A stretch of DNA of 64,000 nucleotides from Penium margaritaceum (taxonomy: Eukaryota > Streptophyta > Zygnematophyceae > Desmidiales > Peniaceae). The notes below the pieces were generated by a model. The model searched no databases and was not told the origin of the DNA. It saw only the letters and a list, made by a program, of their open reading frames with translations. Positions 34,183 to 45,738 of the stretch are shown here, piece by piece (position 1 is the first letter of the stretch; the number at the start of each line of letters is the position of its first letter). The DNA is taken from the NCBI GenBank assembly GCA_023375785.1, contig SZWC01000557.1:153781-217780 (forward strand). The letters are read 5' to 3'. The position numbers and the translations under genes were made by a program.

Positions 34183-34994
34183 ACCCTCCATGGCAAAGTG
34201 GTGTGTCTTGTGAGAGGGCTGACTTGCCCAAGCTCTAGCTCTATATGTACTCAATCGTTTCAAGTGATTCAATAGCCATTCCTTAGCACAAGGGATGCCC
34301 TTTCAGTCCCGCATGTTTACTTTTCCATGGCTCCCTCTCTCCTCCAATTCCAACAGGTTGTCTCATACCTAGGTTCTACCACATTTAGTCAACACAGGCC
34401 GTCACTTTTAGAGTGATGGGTTAGAGTGAAATATCCACCAAATTTGAGAGTCCACCACTTGATCTCCAAGTTCAAGAGGTAAGCTCTTCAACGAGCCCAT
34501 GATTGCATTTATCCAACAGTCGGATATAGGGTTATGATCAAAACGAGATTTTCCAGGACTATACTCTTCTCTCCGAGTAACATTGTTGCCTTGTGATGAC
34601 CATAACTCTCTCATTTCTTAGTGAAGTTTAAAAAGAAGCACATGCAAATTGAATTATGTTTTTCATATGCATTCCATTGATGCAAAACTATTTGCATTCC
34701 ATTTGTATGTTTGGGAGAACAGGTGTTTACAAGCTAGCTGGGCTAAGTTTAAGTAGGAGGAAAAGCATACCCTGTTTTCAGAAGGGCATATCCTTTAGTT
34801 GATGACCCTGTTTCATGGGTTGATGTGGAAGGTTTTCAGCTGAATTTTCTAGTGGTGGGCTTGGTTTTTCCAAAATCATAGTCTATTGGCCTCTACATTC
34901 TATTTTGTGTCTAACAGATTTTCGGCAAAAGCAGTAGTAGAAATAGGGAAAACGATGCCACTCAAGGGCAGCGTTGCGTATCACAACAGCACAA

Positions 34995-37900
34995 AATGGC
35001 AGTTGTAGGCATTGTAACAACAGCACAGTCCTTGGAGAGGCTGGAAGGAAGCCCTAACTTCATGTTTAGAAGGTCCGTACCCGCCTCCTTTTGGAGGAGA
35101 GGGGCTTGTGGGAGGTGGTGAGTGGCAACGAGCGCGCTCCACCTCTATAGGCAAAAGGCATCACCGTAGCGGAGGTGGTGGTGGGGAAGACGCCGCAAAT
35201 AGGTGTAGTAGATGCAAGTTCATTTACAACTGCAGCACTGGCATATGAGGAGTGGAAGAAGGAGGACAAGCATGCCTAAAGGCTGATTGTCAACACCATC
35301 TCCAACTCGCATCTTCAGTATGTGAGTGAAAAGGCTACTGTAAAAGAGGGTTGGGACAAGTTGTGGAAGAAGTATGTGAGCAAGGATTCTATATTTCTCA
35401 TGCTTTTGGAGCAGAAGATTATGGCGTTGAAAATGCAGGGTGGTGAAGGGACGGAGGCGTGCTTGGACAAGGCAAACGAGCTGGAAAAGCAGCTGAAAGC
35501 AACCAAAAACCTTGTGGGAGACACGCGCTTCATCCTCCTCTTATTGATCGGAATCCTAGCGAGCTACAGTACGGTACAAGAGACGTGGGTTACCAGTTGA
35601 TTCTCACCCTGGACTTCATCTGCACGCACTTGGTGCACGTGGAACTATGTCACAATGGAGCAAAGCGCAATGGCGACGGCAGCAGTGAAGTAGGATGTGT
35701 GGCCACAAGCTTACGTAACCAACAGCAGCTGGCTGGACAACAGAGAGGCAAGAAGAAAAGCAAGTGTCACTATTGCTAGAAAGAGGGGCACTACAAGAAA
35801 CAGTGCTTCATGTTCAAAAGGAACCAGAAGAAGGAGTAGCATCAATAGCAACAAAGGCATCAATCTACAAAGCAGCTGCACCAGCAGTCATAGAGGCGTC
35901 AGTAGCAGCAGCATCAATTGCAGCAGACCCAAACCGACATACGCCATTTTGGGAGTGCAAATGTAGCCAAGGAGGCATGAGACCGCCTCTTCATGGTGAT
36001 GTCTGATATGTCGCAGGTGAAAAGGTGCATTTTGCATGGTACTAAGACTCAAGGTGTACCAAGAGCCTGACGCACCACAAAGAGTGGTTTATGCAGATGT
36101 TCTCTATTCCCCCGCATCTGATTGTTTTGGTTGATGATCGAGTGGTGTATGCTAAGGGGATTGTGATTGTGGAGATGTGGTTGGAGACCCCACGTGGCAT
36201 TGAAGTGGGAGTGTTCCATGGCGTGTTGTATGTACCCGATTCTACATTCAACCTTCTCTCAGTGTCCTCTTTCACCGACACAAGACTCCGAGTTGTCTTT
36301 GACGACAACTATGGCTACATTATCGATAAGGAAACAAGGGAGAAGTTGGGCAGGTCAGTGAAGGAAGGCGACATGCACTCCTTAGTGGGGGCGACAAAGA
36401 TCCCGCATCAACAGAGTCGAGCAACACTAGTGCAGGCGAGAGATGGCCAAATCTGGCATGCCCACTATGTCTACATTGGCATATGCGCCTTGCAACAACC
36501 TTAAACAAAGCAGATGGTGCGTGACTTGCCTAACATCTTTAACTTTGAGCATCACGTGTACATTGGCTATTTGAAGGGGAAGCAACATAAGAAAGCGTTC
36601 CTTGGAGCAAAGGAACTTGCAAAAGAGGTCTTGGAGCTGGTCCACACAGACTTGTGTGGCCAATTACACACTAGGAGCTTTGGATGCTGTAGGTATTTCT
36701 CACCCTCGTTGATGATTTCTGCCGTTACATTGGTGTATACTTCTTTCTACCGAGGACTCGTGTTTTGACAGGTTCAAGGAGTTCAAGGCAATAGTTGAGA
36801 ACCATACTGGGAAGAATATCAAGGCGCTATGCAGCGACCGTGGTGGAGAGTACCTGAGCAAGGAGTTCCATGACTACCACACAGCCGTAGGCATCAAGGC
36901 GCAGTGCACGGGGCCATACTCATTGCAACAGAATGGCATAGTGGAATGCGCCTACCGCACCATCGTTGAGTGAGAGCGCTCCATGCTTCATGCGGTTCGG
37001 CTTACCTATGACTTCTTGGCTGAAGCCGTGAGCACTACGGTACATCAAGAACCCTAGTCCAACCAAAGCCATCAAGCAGATGACGCTGTATGAGGCGTGG
37101 TTTGGCAAGAAGCCGAGCGTGGGTCATCTTCGCGTGTTTGGCACCTTGGCACACATACACTTGCCCAAGCAGAAGTTCCAAAAATGGGATGCAAAGGGCG
37201 CACTGATGCTGATGTTCGGCTATGACATGGCAAACAAGGCGTATCATCTCTACAAGAGGGATACAGGCCACGTCATCATCTCCAAGGCTGTGGTTATCAA
37301 TAAATGCAACGTGATCTGCACCAACATCATGTCTAAAGAGGCAGCAACGGTAGTAGCTTACGAAGAAGTGGGAGTAGACATTCTCTTTTTCTCCATCCCT
37401 CCTAACCCTTAATCTATGATGAAAACGGGAGAGGAACTCTAATCTCCCATGTCTCATGCAACAGATGGAGCGGCTTCATTGGCAAAAGCAGAGGAAGGAG
37501 ATGCAGCATCACCAGCACCAACAGTTGTACCTATAGTACCTTTCTAGCCACCCGCTATCGTCGCGGCGCCAAGTTGCAGGCACCTCTCAAGGTGCCCTAC
37601 AAGCCTGGTGAGCGGGAAACTTTATGGATATTGCAAAAACCAGATTAGATGAATGTCGTAGCTGTAGAAGATTTAGACGAGCCAACGTCCACAAAGGAGG
37701 CCATGGGTATACCAAATGTAGCACATTGGATGCAAGGTGTGCAGTAGGAGATATAATCGCAGCTTGATAACGGTATGTCGGAGTTGGCAGAGCGTCCACT
37801 TGGACGCAAGGCAATCAACTGCAAGTGGGTCTTGAAGAAGAAGAGAGACGCAGATGGAAACCTCTAAAAGTACAAGGCTAGGCTCGTTGCCAAGGGCTAC

Positions 37901-39200
37901 TTGCAGCAACAATGCATTGACTACACCAAAACCTTTGCTCTTGTTGCAAAGTTTGCCTCTCTGCTCAGGCTCCTTTCTTATGCAGAAATTGAGGACTTCG
38001 AGATTCACCACATGGGTGTCAAGATGGCATTGTTCAAGGGTGACTTGGAGGAGGAAATCTACATGGAGCATCCGAATGATTAATCATGGATGGCCAAGAG
38101 AACCTAGGTTGCTAGTTGCAGAAGTCCCTCTACACCCTCAAGTAAGCGTAGTGTACTTGGAACGAGAAATTGGATGTGGCGCTGGAGTGTATGGGCTTTC
38201 AGCGTATTGAGTGTGACTACAGCTTCTATTGCTAACAACATGGTCACGAGGTGTTCATCATCATTGTTTATGTGGACGACATGCTCCTCCTTTCCAACAG
38301 CATCTGTGCACTAGAATAATTCATGGAGGCCATGTAGGAGCGCTTCAAGATGTCTGATCGCAAGGAGGCCTCACACTTCCTTATCATCCAAAGCGTGCGT
38401 GACCACAAATCACGCTCTCTCTCCCTGCAGCAGAGCCACTGCATCAAGGATGTTTAGCAAGGGTTCCGCATGGCATTATCCAAACCCGTAGGCATGCAAC
38501 TAGAGACGCGGTTGTATCTTGTAAGCTTCAATGGAGAAGCGGATGCTGTTGAGCGGTAGAAGTACCCAAGCGTCGTCAGAAATCTTATGTATGTAGTGGT
38601 AGCAGTCAGGTTGGACCTTGCATAGGCTATGAGCGATGTAAGCCACCACATAGGGAATCGTGGACCTGAGAACAAGAAGGCAATGAAGCGTATATTCTGC
38701 TACCTTGTTGAAACCATCAATACGGCATCACCTACAATGGCAACGACAACATCATCACCGTCTACACAGATGCAGCTTGGGCGTGAAACCCTGAGGACCG
38801 CAAGTCTTTCTCTTGACAAGTGTTCCTTGCAAATAGTTGGGCCATCCGCAGTTGCAACAAGCAGCGGGTCGTTGTTGCCACCTCAAGCACAGAAGCAAAG
38901 TACGTGTCTCTCAGCTTTGGAGCAAATGAAACAGTTTGCCTTCAGCGTCTCATGGCAGAGATGAGTGGGAGGGGAGTAGCTCAAGTTATTGTGCGTATCG
39001 ACAACCAGAGCACAATCACACTCACAAAGAATCCCAAGCACCATGCACGCACCAAGCACATTGACATCGCATATCACTTCATTAGGCATATGGTGTAGGA
39101 GGGTGCTACAAAGATGGAATTCACTCAAACCAGCAAGTATGTTGCTGATTTCTGCACCAAACCACTGGCGCATGAGAAGAAGCAGATTTGCATGAAAGCA
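34995..39200 (+). pseudogene. Decayed gag-pol of family B element
   Basis: Landmarks are the gag stretch ALKMQGGEGTEACLDKANEL (about 35418); the Gln/basic knuckle region (about 35740-35830); protease-side VDDRVVYAKGI and GVFHGVLYVPDSTFNLLSVS (36130-36270); the integrase block VLELVHTDLCGQ (about 36630); RT near 37800-38290; and RNase H ending TKHIDIAYHFIRHMV (about 39050). Order and spacing fit a Ty1/copia gag-pol. There are numerous breaks. Confidence 0.8.
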
Positions 39201-39240
39201 TGTTGACTCAACGCCCTCTCACTACGGCAAAATGGGAGAC

Positions 39241-39977
39241 TGATTGCAAAGGGGCCATCTGGCTCAATTGCAGGTCCACAAGAGCAAGTTCCAGGAAACT
39301 ATCAGATACATGCTCCGATCGTCAATCTGACTAAACTATTGGAGAGATCAGGTGGCAAAATGTCTATGGTCAAAATTTCTCGCCGACTTAACGATTGGAT
39401 TCCGAGATACGAATTTTCAAAGATTCCAGGGGCATCAAGCGCTAGTATTTGGGTTACCATTGGTGATGGCTCCATGCCTAAGCCTGAGAAAAGAAAAAGG
39501 CAAGAGGTCTAGGGTCAAGACGTGATGGGAGAAATATCCGAAAAGGTTGTACATCATTTGATTTCCTTATTAGAGTGTGCTGACTAGGCAAAGGGTACCA
39601 GTCCTTTCTTTCTAGCTGAGGTGAGATCCTTGTGTGCTAAACGTAGACACATGTTGATTCTCTATGAGATTGTGGGCTATGTGACAACTATGAGTATGCC
39701 GTGACGGAATTTTTTAGCTCTTGAGGTCGTGTGTGAGTGGTCAACCTAATTGCTAGGCTTGTTTTCTCTCTTGTGTGAGATTATGGACTCTAGTGTGTGA
39801 GCCTTCGCATCCATGGCTAACTGGTGCGGCCTTTACGAGGGCTGACTTGCCTAAGCTCTAGCTTTATATGTACTCCATCATTTTGAGTGATTCAACAACC
39901 ATTTTCAGCACAAGTGATGCCCTTTCATTCCCACATGTTTGCTGCTCCAAGGCTCCCTCTCTCCTCGAGTTCAAATA
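39241..39977 (+). repeat. 3' LTR, family B
   Basis: This LTR of about 737 bp opens TGATTGCAAAGGGGCC (family TGTTGG...) and closes near TTCAAATA (family TTCCAACA). GCTTTATATGTACTCC near 39861 is the likely TATA region. Confidence 0.78.
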
Positions 39978-39980
39978 ATT

Positions 39981-40788
39981 TCATTGCTAATGGAGAGAGG
40001 TGCTAGGGAGAGTTTGTTGCCCTCATGTTCTCCTTGTCCATACCTGACATTTGGACAGGCAAGGGACGACTAAGCATGTAGTGCTCCCTTGGAGTCAGTC
40101 TTGTCTCCTAAGTCTGATCCAGATAGACAAGGCATGAACTGCTCCTTTGGAGAAATTCCCCTTGGTCTTACCTGAATAGTATAGCAACCAAACACCACAT
40201 AGGACAACTCCTAGTGGCTTAGACATTCCAGAGCTAGTATCCACAGCAAGAGCTCCACATGTCAAATCCCAGCCTAGTGACTACTTTTCTTTTTGAATAA
40301 AAGGGGGACAAGAAGGTTCCAAGTGAAATATTGGAACATTTTAAGGTTCTTCTTGGTGGCTCGTGCCACTTGGTGGGCACAGGGATCGCCATGTAGGCAA
40401 GGGGGATGATGGAATCTATATTGCCCCTAAAGTGGCTCATCGAAGGAGCCAATATGCCTCTAGGCTAGATGCTTGCTCTAGGACTAATATGACTTGTTAA
40501 TTTCCTGACATCAAGTGAAGTTCTTACCTTTGAGACTCCTAACAAGTTGTCTCCAAGAGGTTGAGACTAACGAATCATTGGTTGGTCTAAGCCCCAGGAG
40601 GTTGCTCTTCGGACAAAAGTGACCAAGTGTTAAGGACAGAGGGCAAGGATGTGATTCTTATGAACTACTCATTGTATAACATTGGCTCTGAAGGTGATAT
40701 CACCTCTTGGTTGTAATACCAAGAGCAGGCAACGTTCACCATTGTTTCTGAGCCTGTTTTCTAGACCGTTGCCCCAGGCAGGTTGACA
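39981..40788 (+). mobile_element. Family C 3' end: internal scrap plus LTR
   Basis: About 34 bp of C 3' internal sequence (compare 18315-18343) includes a purine run ending GGGAGAGTT. It is followed by a C LTR (40015-40788, opening TGTTGCC, closing GGCAGGTTGACA). It meets a second C LTR piece in the opposite orientation at 40789. Confidence 0.78.
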
Positions 40789-41038
40789 GATTTGAGCGAG
40801 TAAGCTCTTGCTTTAGAGAATTATATTCGAACGTCTCAGTTTTAAGGAGTTGTCCTACGTATTGTTTGCTAACTATACTATCCAATTTAGAAGAATGGGT
40901 CTTGTTTCAATGGAGCAGTGCATGCCATGCCTATCTAGACCAGACTCAAGGGATTTACTCTAAGGGCGCCGTACATGCCTATTCTATCTTGTGCCTGTGC
41001 AAATGGCAGCTATGGATGAGGAGCATATCAGGTAACTA
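40789..41038 (-). repeat. Family C LTR fragment (minus orientation)
   Basis: This is the first 250 bp of a C LTR read on the minus strand, ending CATATCAGGTAACTA (complement of a C start TGTTGACCTGATATG). It is the 3' LTR remnant of the minus-strand C element that follows. Confidence 0.72.
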
Positions 41039-42409
41039 AACTATTCCTTGCACCCCTGTCCATTTTCCACGAGACTTCTTCTCTCTCCTACATTCTTGAC
41101 CTTAGTCTTTGTCGGCTGCGTTGACCATACCGATGCCTTGAGTACCTACATAGTGCAATTCATTGTCAATCGTCTTTGTCAGCAAATCTATGAGCATGTT
41201 CTCGGTCTCCACGTATTCAATGTCCACGCTTTCCTTTGCGACCGGTTCATGTGAGTAGTGGTATGTAATGTCAATGTTCTTGCTCTGCCGGGAGATGGCA
41301 TCATCCTGCTCCATTTTCATGGCACTCTTGTTGTCGATACGGACCTTTGTTACTTCTATTTGTGGTACTTTCTTCTTAGGAAGCAAACTATGTAGCCATT
41401 GTTTATCCTAGCATGCTTCTCACAGAGCGATGTACTCTGCCGTAGCGGTAGAAAAGGAGGCATAGTATAGTTTTCTACTTGCCCAAGAGATAGTAGTTCT
41501 GTTCAAGAGGCACACAAAGCCCGAGGTGGACTTGCTGTCATCGATTCTTCCTCCCAAGTTGGCATCTGTGTACTACACCAACCGCAGCAGGTCAGATCCC
41601 ATTTCGTCTCTAAACTAAAGCCGCAAGGGTCGTGTCTTCTATAGATAGTGCATGATGCAATTGATTACTTGCGGGTGCTGTGGTCCTGGATTGGCCATAA
41701 ACCTGCTCACTTGTCCCATAGCATAGTAAATGTCAGGGCATGCTCCTACATTGCAGACAGGTAGGTCATGTTCTCCACCTCACACCGTTCTGCTTCCATG
41801 CTAGGGCTCATGAAGGAGGAGAACTTCATGTATGTTGTCATGGATGTGCTGATGAGCTTGCCATCCTCCATGTTGTAGCGCTTGAGGACCTCCATGATGT
41901 ACTTGGTGTGGTTCAGCTCGATGGTGCTTGCTGCTCGATTGTGGTGGATGGCTATCCCAATGTAGAACTCGAGCGGACCCATGTCCTTCGTCTTGAACTT
42001 GTTGCTGAGATCTGTATTCAACTTCTTCAATAGTTTGATTGACAAAGAGGAGATGATCAGGTCATCCACGTACAGTGCAACTAGCATCATTCCTTGCTCA
42101 TCATCTTGCATATAGACAATAGGGTCATTCTAACACTGTCTGAAGGTGAGCTTGCTCATAAAGCGGTCCGTCTCCTTGTACCACATCCTTGGGGCCTTTT
42201 TCAATCTGTAGAGTGCTTTGACTAATTTGCAAACCTTACCTTTTAGACCATTCACACCCTCACGCTCTTCCATGAGCACTTCTTTGTCCAGCTTCCTATA
42301 GAGGAAAGCTGTACAAACGTCCATCTTGTGGACCTCCAGATCTGGCTACTTGTGGCATTGTACGTGGATGATCTTATCATGTGTTTGTCCTCGCATGAGG
42401 CCCTCACGG

Positions 42410-43129
42410 TGTAAAAAAGTGCCCCTGTCATGGATGCCGTTTGCCGTTTTCCTGGTTCGACCACCAAGGAGTGGTCAGATATCTTACCCGATTGCAGATT
42501 TGGACTCCCTGCATTTTTCCATGCAGTTTCGAGCTTTCAGTTGCTCAGTTTTGTTGAGAATTCAGAAAGTTAGCCCCATCCGAAGTTCGGGTGGTAGGTG
42601 GGTGGAATCTGGGTTCCGTCATTGGTGACGGAGTAATTCCACCACCAGTGATCCTAGTTCGACTTCAATATGCTCCAAGGGCACATGGGCCATGAACAAA
42701 ATGGATGTGGATGGTCTTCAGGACCAGGGCAGGCCTCCCCCCACGTTGGGATGACAGGAAGGGCGCTTCGACAGGCCACCGTCGAAGCGCCTCCCGTCAT
42801 TCCCGTTCATGGGTATGGTGGGCGGCTCGGCTCCACCATGGCTTACTCTAACGGCCGTAGCAGGGGCTCTACTGCTCTGTTTTGGGCGTGCTTGGATGCG
42901 ATGGAAAGCTTAGATCACAGGCTATAAGAATCTGATGTAATCTCACCAAAACAACTAACCATTGATGATTCCCAGCCTTTCTCAGTTTCTGCAATCTGTG
43001 TTCTGCCAGAATTCTGCTCCCTTGGTGTTGTGGCGACCCAAAGCACACACCTCCCTTGGACGTCTCTTTGCACTAAGCAGCCGTGGACACTCAGGCAGTT
43101 CGGGGCACGCCAGGACAGCATTCCTGACA
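42410..43129 (+). repeat. Solo LTR of a fourth, unidentified family
   Basis: This 720-bp insertion interrupts family A RT. It opens TGTAAAAAAGTGCCCC and ends TTCCTGACA, so it has TG...CA ends. Flanking pentamers CACGG (42405-42409) and CATGT (43130-43134) could be an eroded target duplication. It has no similarity that I can see to the LTRs of A, B or C, and no coding potential. It contains a strong hairpin (42762-42791), and GGCTATAAGAATC near 42921 could be a TATA region, which suggests plus orientation. Solo LTRs arise by recombination between the two LTRs of one element. The family is not identifiable from this copy alone. Confidence 0.7.
42762..42791. repeat. Perfect 11-bp inverted repeat (hairpin) in the solo LTR
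   Basis: The arms GGCGCTTCGAC and GTCGAAGCGCC are separated by 8 bp. The pairing extends imperfectly outward through ATGAC/GTCAT on both sides. It may be a structured RNA element in the R region or near the poly(A) region of the LTR, but that is a guess. Confidence 0.85.
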
Positions 43130-44151
43130 CATGTACCTTACGAAAAATGTGGTCAGCAGATTTAAGATGAAGGACATGGGACCTTTTGACTACTACCTTG
43201 GGATTATTGTTCACCACAATCGCAAAGCAGGCAAAATCGAGCTAAACCAGATCAAATACATCATGGACGTCTTCAAGTGCTACAACATGGAGGAGTGCAA
43301 GCCTGTTAGCACCCCCATGCCCTTTGACTCCTGGCTCTCCTCCTCCATGTCGCAAAGCATTCAGGCAGACCGGCGGGAGATGCAAAACATTGCGTACCAG
43401 TCTGCCGCTGGGAGCCTCATGTACGCAATGGTGGGAATGCAACCTGACATTGCTTATGCAGTTGGTCAGCCCTGGGCCAGAATATTGGCAAGTCGTGAAG
43501 CGGATTTTTCACTACATAAAAAGACTCGGCATGTCGGACTTAGGTTTGGAGATCTAGAAGGATCTTACTTGTTCTGGCTTACATGCTACACTGACCCAGA
43601 CTGGGGAGGACGGATCGATGACAGGAAGTCCACCTGAGGGTTTGTCTGTGTTCTGAGCGGTGGTGCGGTCTTGTCGGCAAGCATGAAGCAGGACTGCGTC
43701 TTGCTTTCTACTGCTTAGGCGGAGTAAATCATCTCTCGGTAGTGTGGAAGGAAACATTGTGGCTTCGCAGTTTGTTGTATGAGATGAAAGCACCAGAACA
43801 AGAATCAACTATCATCCGCATCGACAATCAAAGTGCCATTGCTATGGGAGAGAACAACATGATCTCCCGGCATACAAAGCACATTGATGTTCGGTACCAC
43901 TATCCAGGTGACCTTGTCGCCAAGGGTGTCGTGGAACTAGAGCATGTCGCAACCAAGAAAATACTTGTGGACTTCTTGACAAAGCCGCTAGACAGGGACT
44001 TGCATGTTGCAAGTGCTCGAGGAGTCGGCATGGTGGATGCAATAGATGAGAACTAAAGACCAAGAAATTGACATGCAAAAACACAACATAGGGCGACAGA
44101 TTTGCCAAAGAAAACTACCAAAGCAGGTGGCCTAAGGTGCAAGGGAGAGAT

Positions 44152-44839
44152 TGTTGTTCTTCTATGCCCCATGGCCACCGCTATGTCCTGACAAACAGGT
44201 TCGGCATGCACAGGTCCCTTGGAATAAGTCGCCCAAACCTTGTTTGTGGTGCAAGTCCAAGAGAGACACCAGAATTGAAGGGCAACAGATAGCATGTTGG
44301 GCTGAGGGACAATGGGTGCTTCAATCAAGCCTTGATGTGCACACGAGGTTTTTTTACCTTCCTGCATGGGGGGAAGTTTCTTCGTCATTTCTACATGCAT
44401 AAGAAGAGTGTGCCACTTGGCGGTGAGTGGATGCCGCAAGTGGCCGACTAGTGAGGTGGTGTGGCGAGACCACCCCAAAGGTGTCACTGCCCACACACAT
44501 TAGAAGCCAAGCCTAGGACTATATGTAATAAGCTCATTCCTCAGTCTAATAACACAAGCTGGCCTTGGATGCTCCTCACAGAGTTGTCCAACTAAGAAAG
44601 TATAAAGAAGATACTATTTGGTTGAAGCCTTTGGAGTGAGTCTTTGACTAGCACCTCGCGTGAAAGTGACCAAGAGTTAAGTGGACACAATTGCTACCAA
44701 GTGATTGCCTAGGAGGTACTCAGTGTGGAACTGTGATCATGACGGTGATATCTTCTCCTAGCTGAAATGCTAGGAGCAAGCAGTAGGTGCTATTGTGTGG
44801 GCCCTCTTTCCTAGTCCGTTTGCCTCAGGCTAGTTGACA
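44152..44839 (+). repeat. 3' LTR, family A
   Basis: This 688-bp LTR opens TGTTGTTCTTC and ends GGCTAGTTGACA, with no assembly seam, so it gives the true family A LTR length. It is preceded by the AAGGGAGAGAT tract. Confidence 0.87.
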
Positions 44840-45738
44840 GAAAGTACCATCTTGTTTTAACATTTTCCTAAATACTCACTTTGATACCACCAGGTGTGTG
44901 TTTGGGAGTCTGTCTAGCAAGACCCATGTTCCGTTCTCTTCAATGGATAAGAGTTCTCTATGCACTGCCTTTTTCCACTTTGCCGCATTTAGCATGTTCA
45001 TAGCCTCCATTACGGTCACAGGCTCTAGCTAAGCAAAGCATAGTGAGCTAAGTCTAATCCATTCTACACTCTGAGCATCATACATGGGCAGATGTTTCTT
45101 TAGCCGCGTTCTACGTTGGATTATTACTGGTGGTCCTTCAAGGCTTAGTTGCTTGTATTGTTCGTGTGTTGCTAGTGATCCGTTGTTTGAGAAGGAACAA
45201 CCGGTGCCTTGGAATTGGACTCAAAGGCCTAGAGTGACTCAAAATCGGTGTCAAAGTACGTCGCTATCTCAGCCTACATAGCCACTCTGACTGTAGTACC
45301 ATCTTTCATTGGCACCAATTGCCAATTCTCAGGTGCCTCATTACCTATCTGTAGCATTATAGCCATCTCTCCTGTTTTTGGAGCATGGATATGATCCAAC
45401 AACTCTCCCTTGCCAATAATTCTTTCTATTAACTCGATATCTCGGCTCCTGATCAGCTTTCTAGCGGCTTGGTCTCATAACGAGTATGCCTTGTGGGCAG
45501 TTTTGTACCCGACCATTAGACACTTGCGATCGTGTGCGTCGAGCTTGCCACTTCCTTCTTTTGCTTGGAAGTTTTCCTAGGCAGTATAGCCAATGACTAT
45601 CAAGTGTGAGGCATCTAGCTTCTTTCCTCGCAAAGCTTCATGTGGCATCCGCAGCTGCTTCTTTTGCTGCTTCTTAATATGCATACCAACCGCGACTGCC
45701 ACAGGGAGATGCACAAGGTAGCAAGGGGTTCTTCTAGC
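44840..45738 (-). pseudogene. Family C RT start, linker and integrase end
   Basis: On the minus strand this is the continuation of the C element beyond the A fragment. It has RT start sequence near 44840-44960, an acidic/Ser linker near 45150-45300 and the integrase tail near 45400-45730 (compare 57900-58720). It is decayed. Confidence 0.7.

Larger units (their letters stand above)
34183..39977 (+). mobile_element. Family B copia element with truncated 5' LTR
   Basis: The parts in order are the end of a 5' LTR (34183-34356, closing TTCCAACA), a leader (34357-34990), gag (about 34995-35900), the protease region (about 36030-36340), integrase (about 36400-37130), a linker, RT (about 37570-38420), RNase H (about 38740-39200) and a 3' LTR (39241-39977). 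It is the most complete B copy in the window by domain content, but it has many breaks and its LTRs have drifted. It is flanked on the left by an inverted B fragment and on the right by a C scrap, so no target duplication can be read. Confidence 0.85.
42341..44839 (+). mobile_element. Family A copia fragment, 5'-truncated, with 3' LTR
   Basis: This plus-strand A sequence enters in RT (ALYVDDLIMCL-type block near 42360). It is interrupted by a solo LTR of another family (42410-43129), then continues through RT (43135-43480) and RNase H (about 43560-44056), a polypurine tract (44141-44151) and a complete 3' LTR (44152-44839). It lies inside the minus-strand C element, in opposite orientation. 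It has several breaks but is close to the young copy at 25.0-30.6 kb in sequence. Confidence 0.82.
40789..45738 (-). mobile_element. Family C copia element, minus strand, hosting an A insertion
   Basis: On the minus strand this holds a partial 3' LTR (40789-41038), RNase H (about 41050-41600), RT (about 41700-42340), and, beyond a nested family A piece (42341-44839), the RT start and linker (44840-45400) and the integrase end (45400-45730). Readable blocks include ATIELNHTKYIMEVLKRYNMED and KVCKLVKALYRLKKAPRMWY. It is broken many times and is truncated before the integrase core, where B sequence begins at 45739. Confidence 0.8.

Noticed and set aside
42410-43129. Exon or host promoter fragment captured by an element
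   Set aside because: TG...CA ends and its position as a clean interruption of RT fit a solo LTR better. No open frame of note is present.
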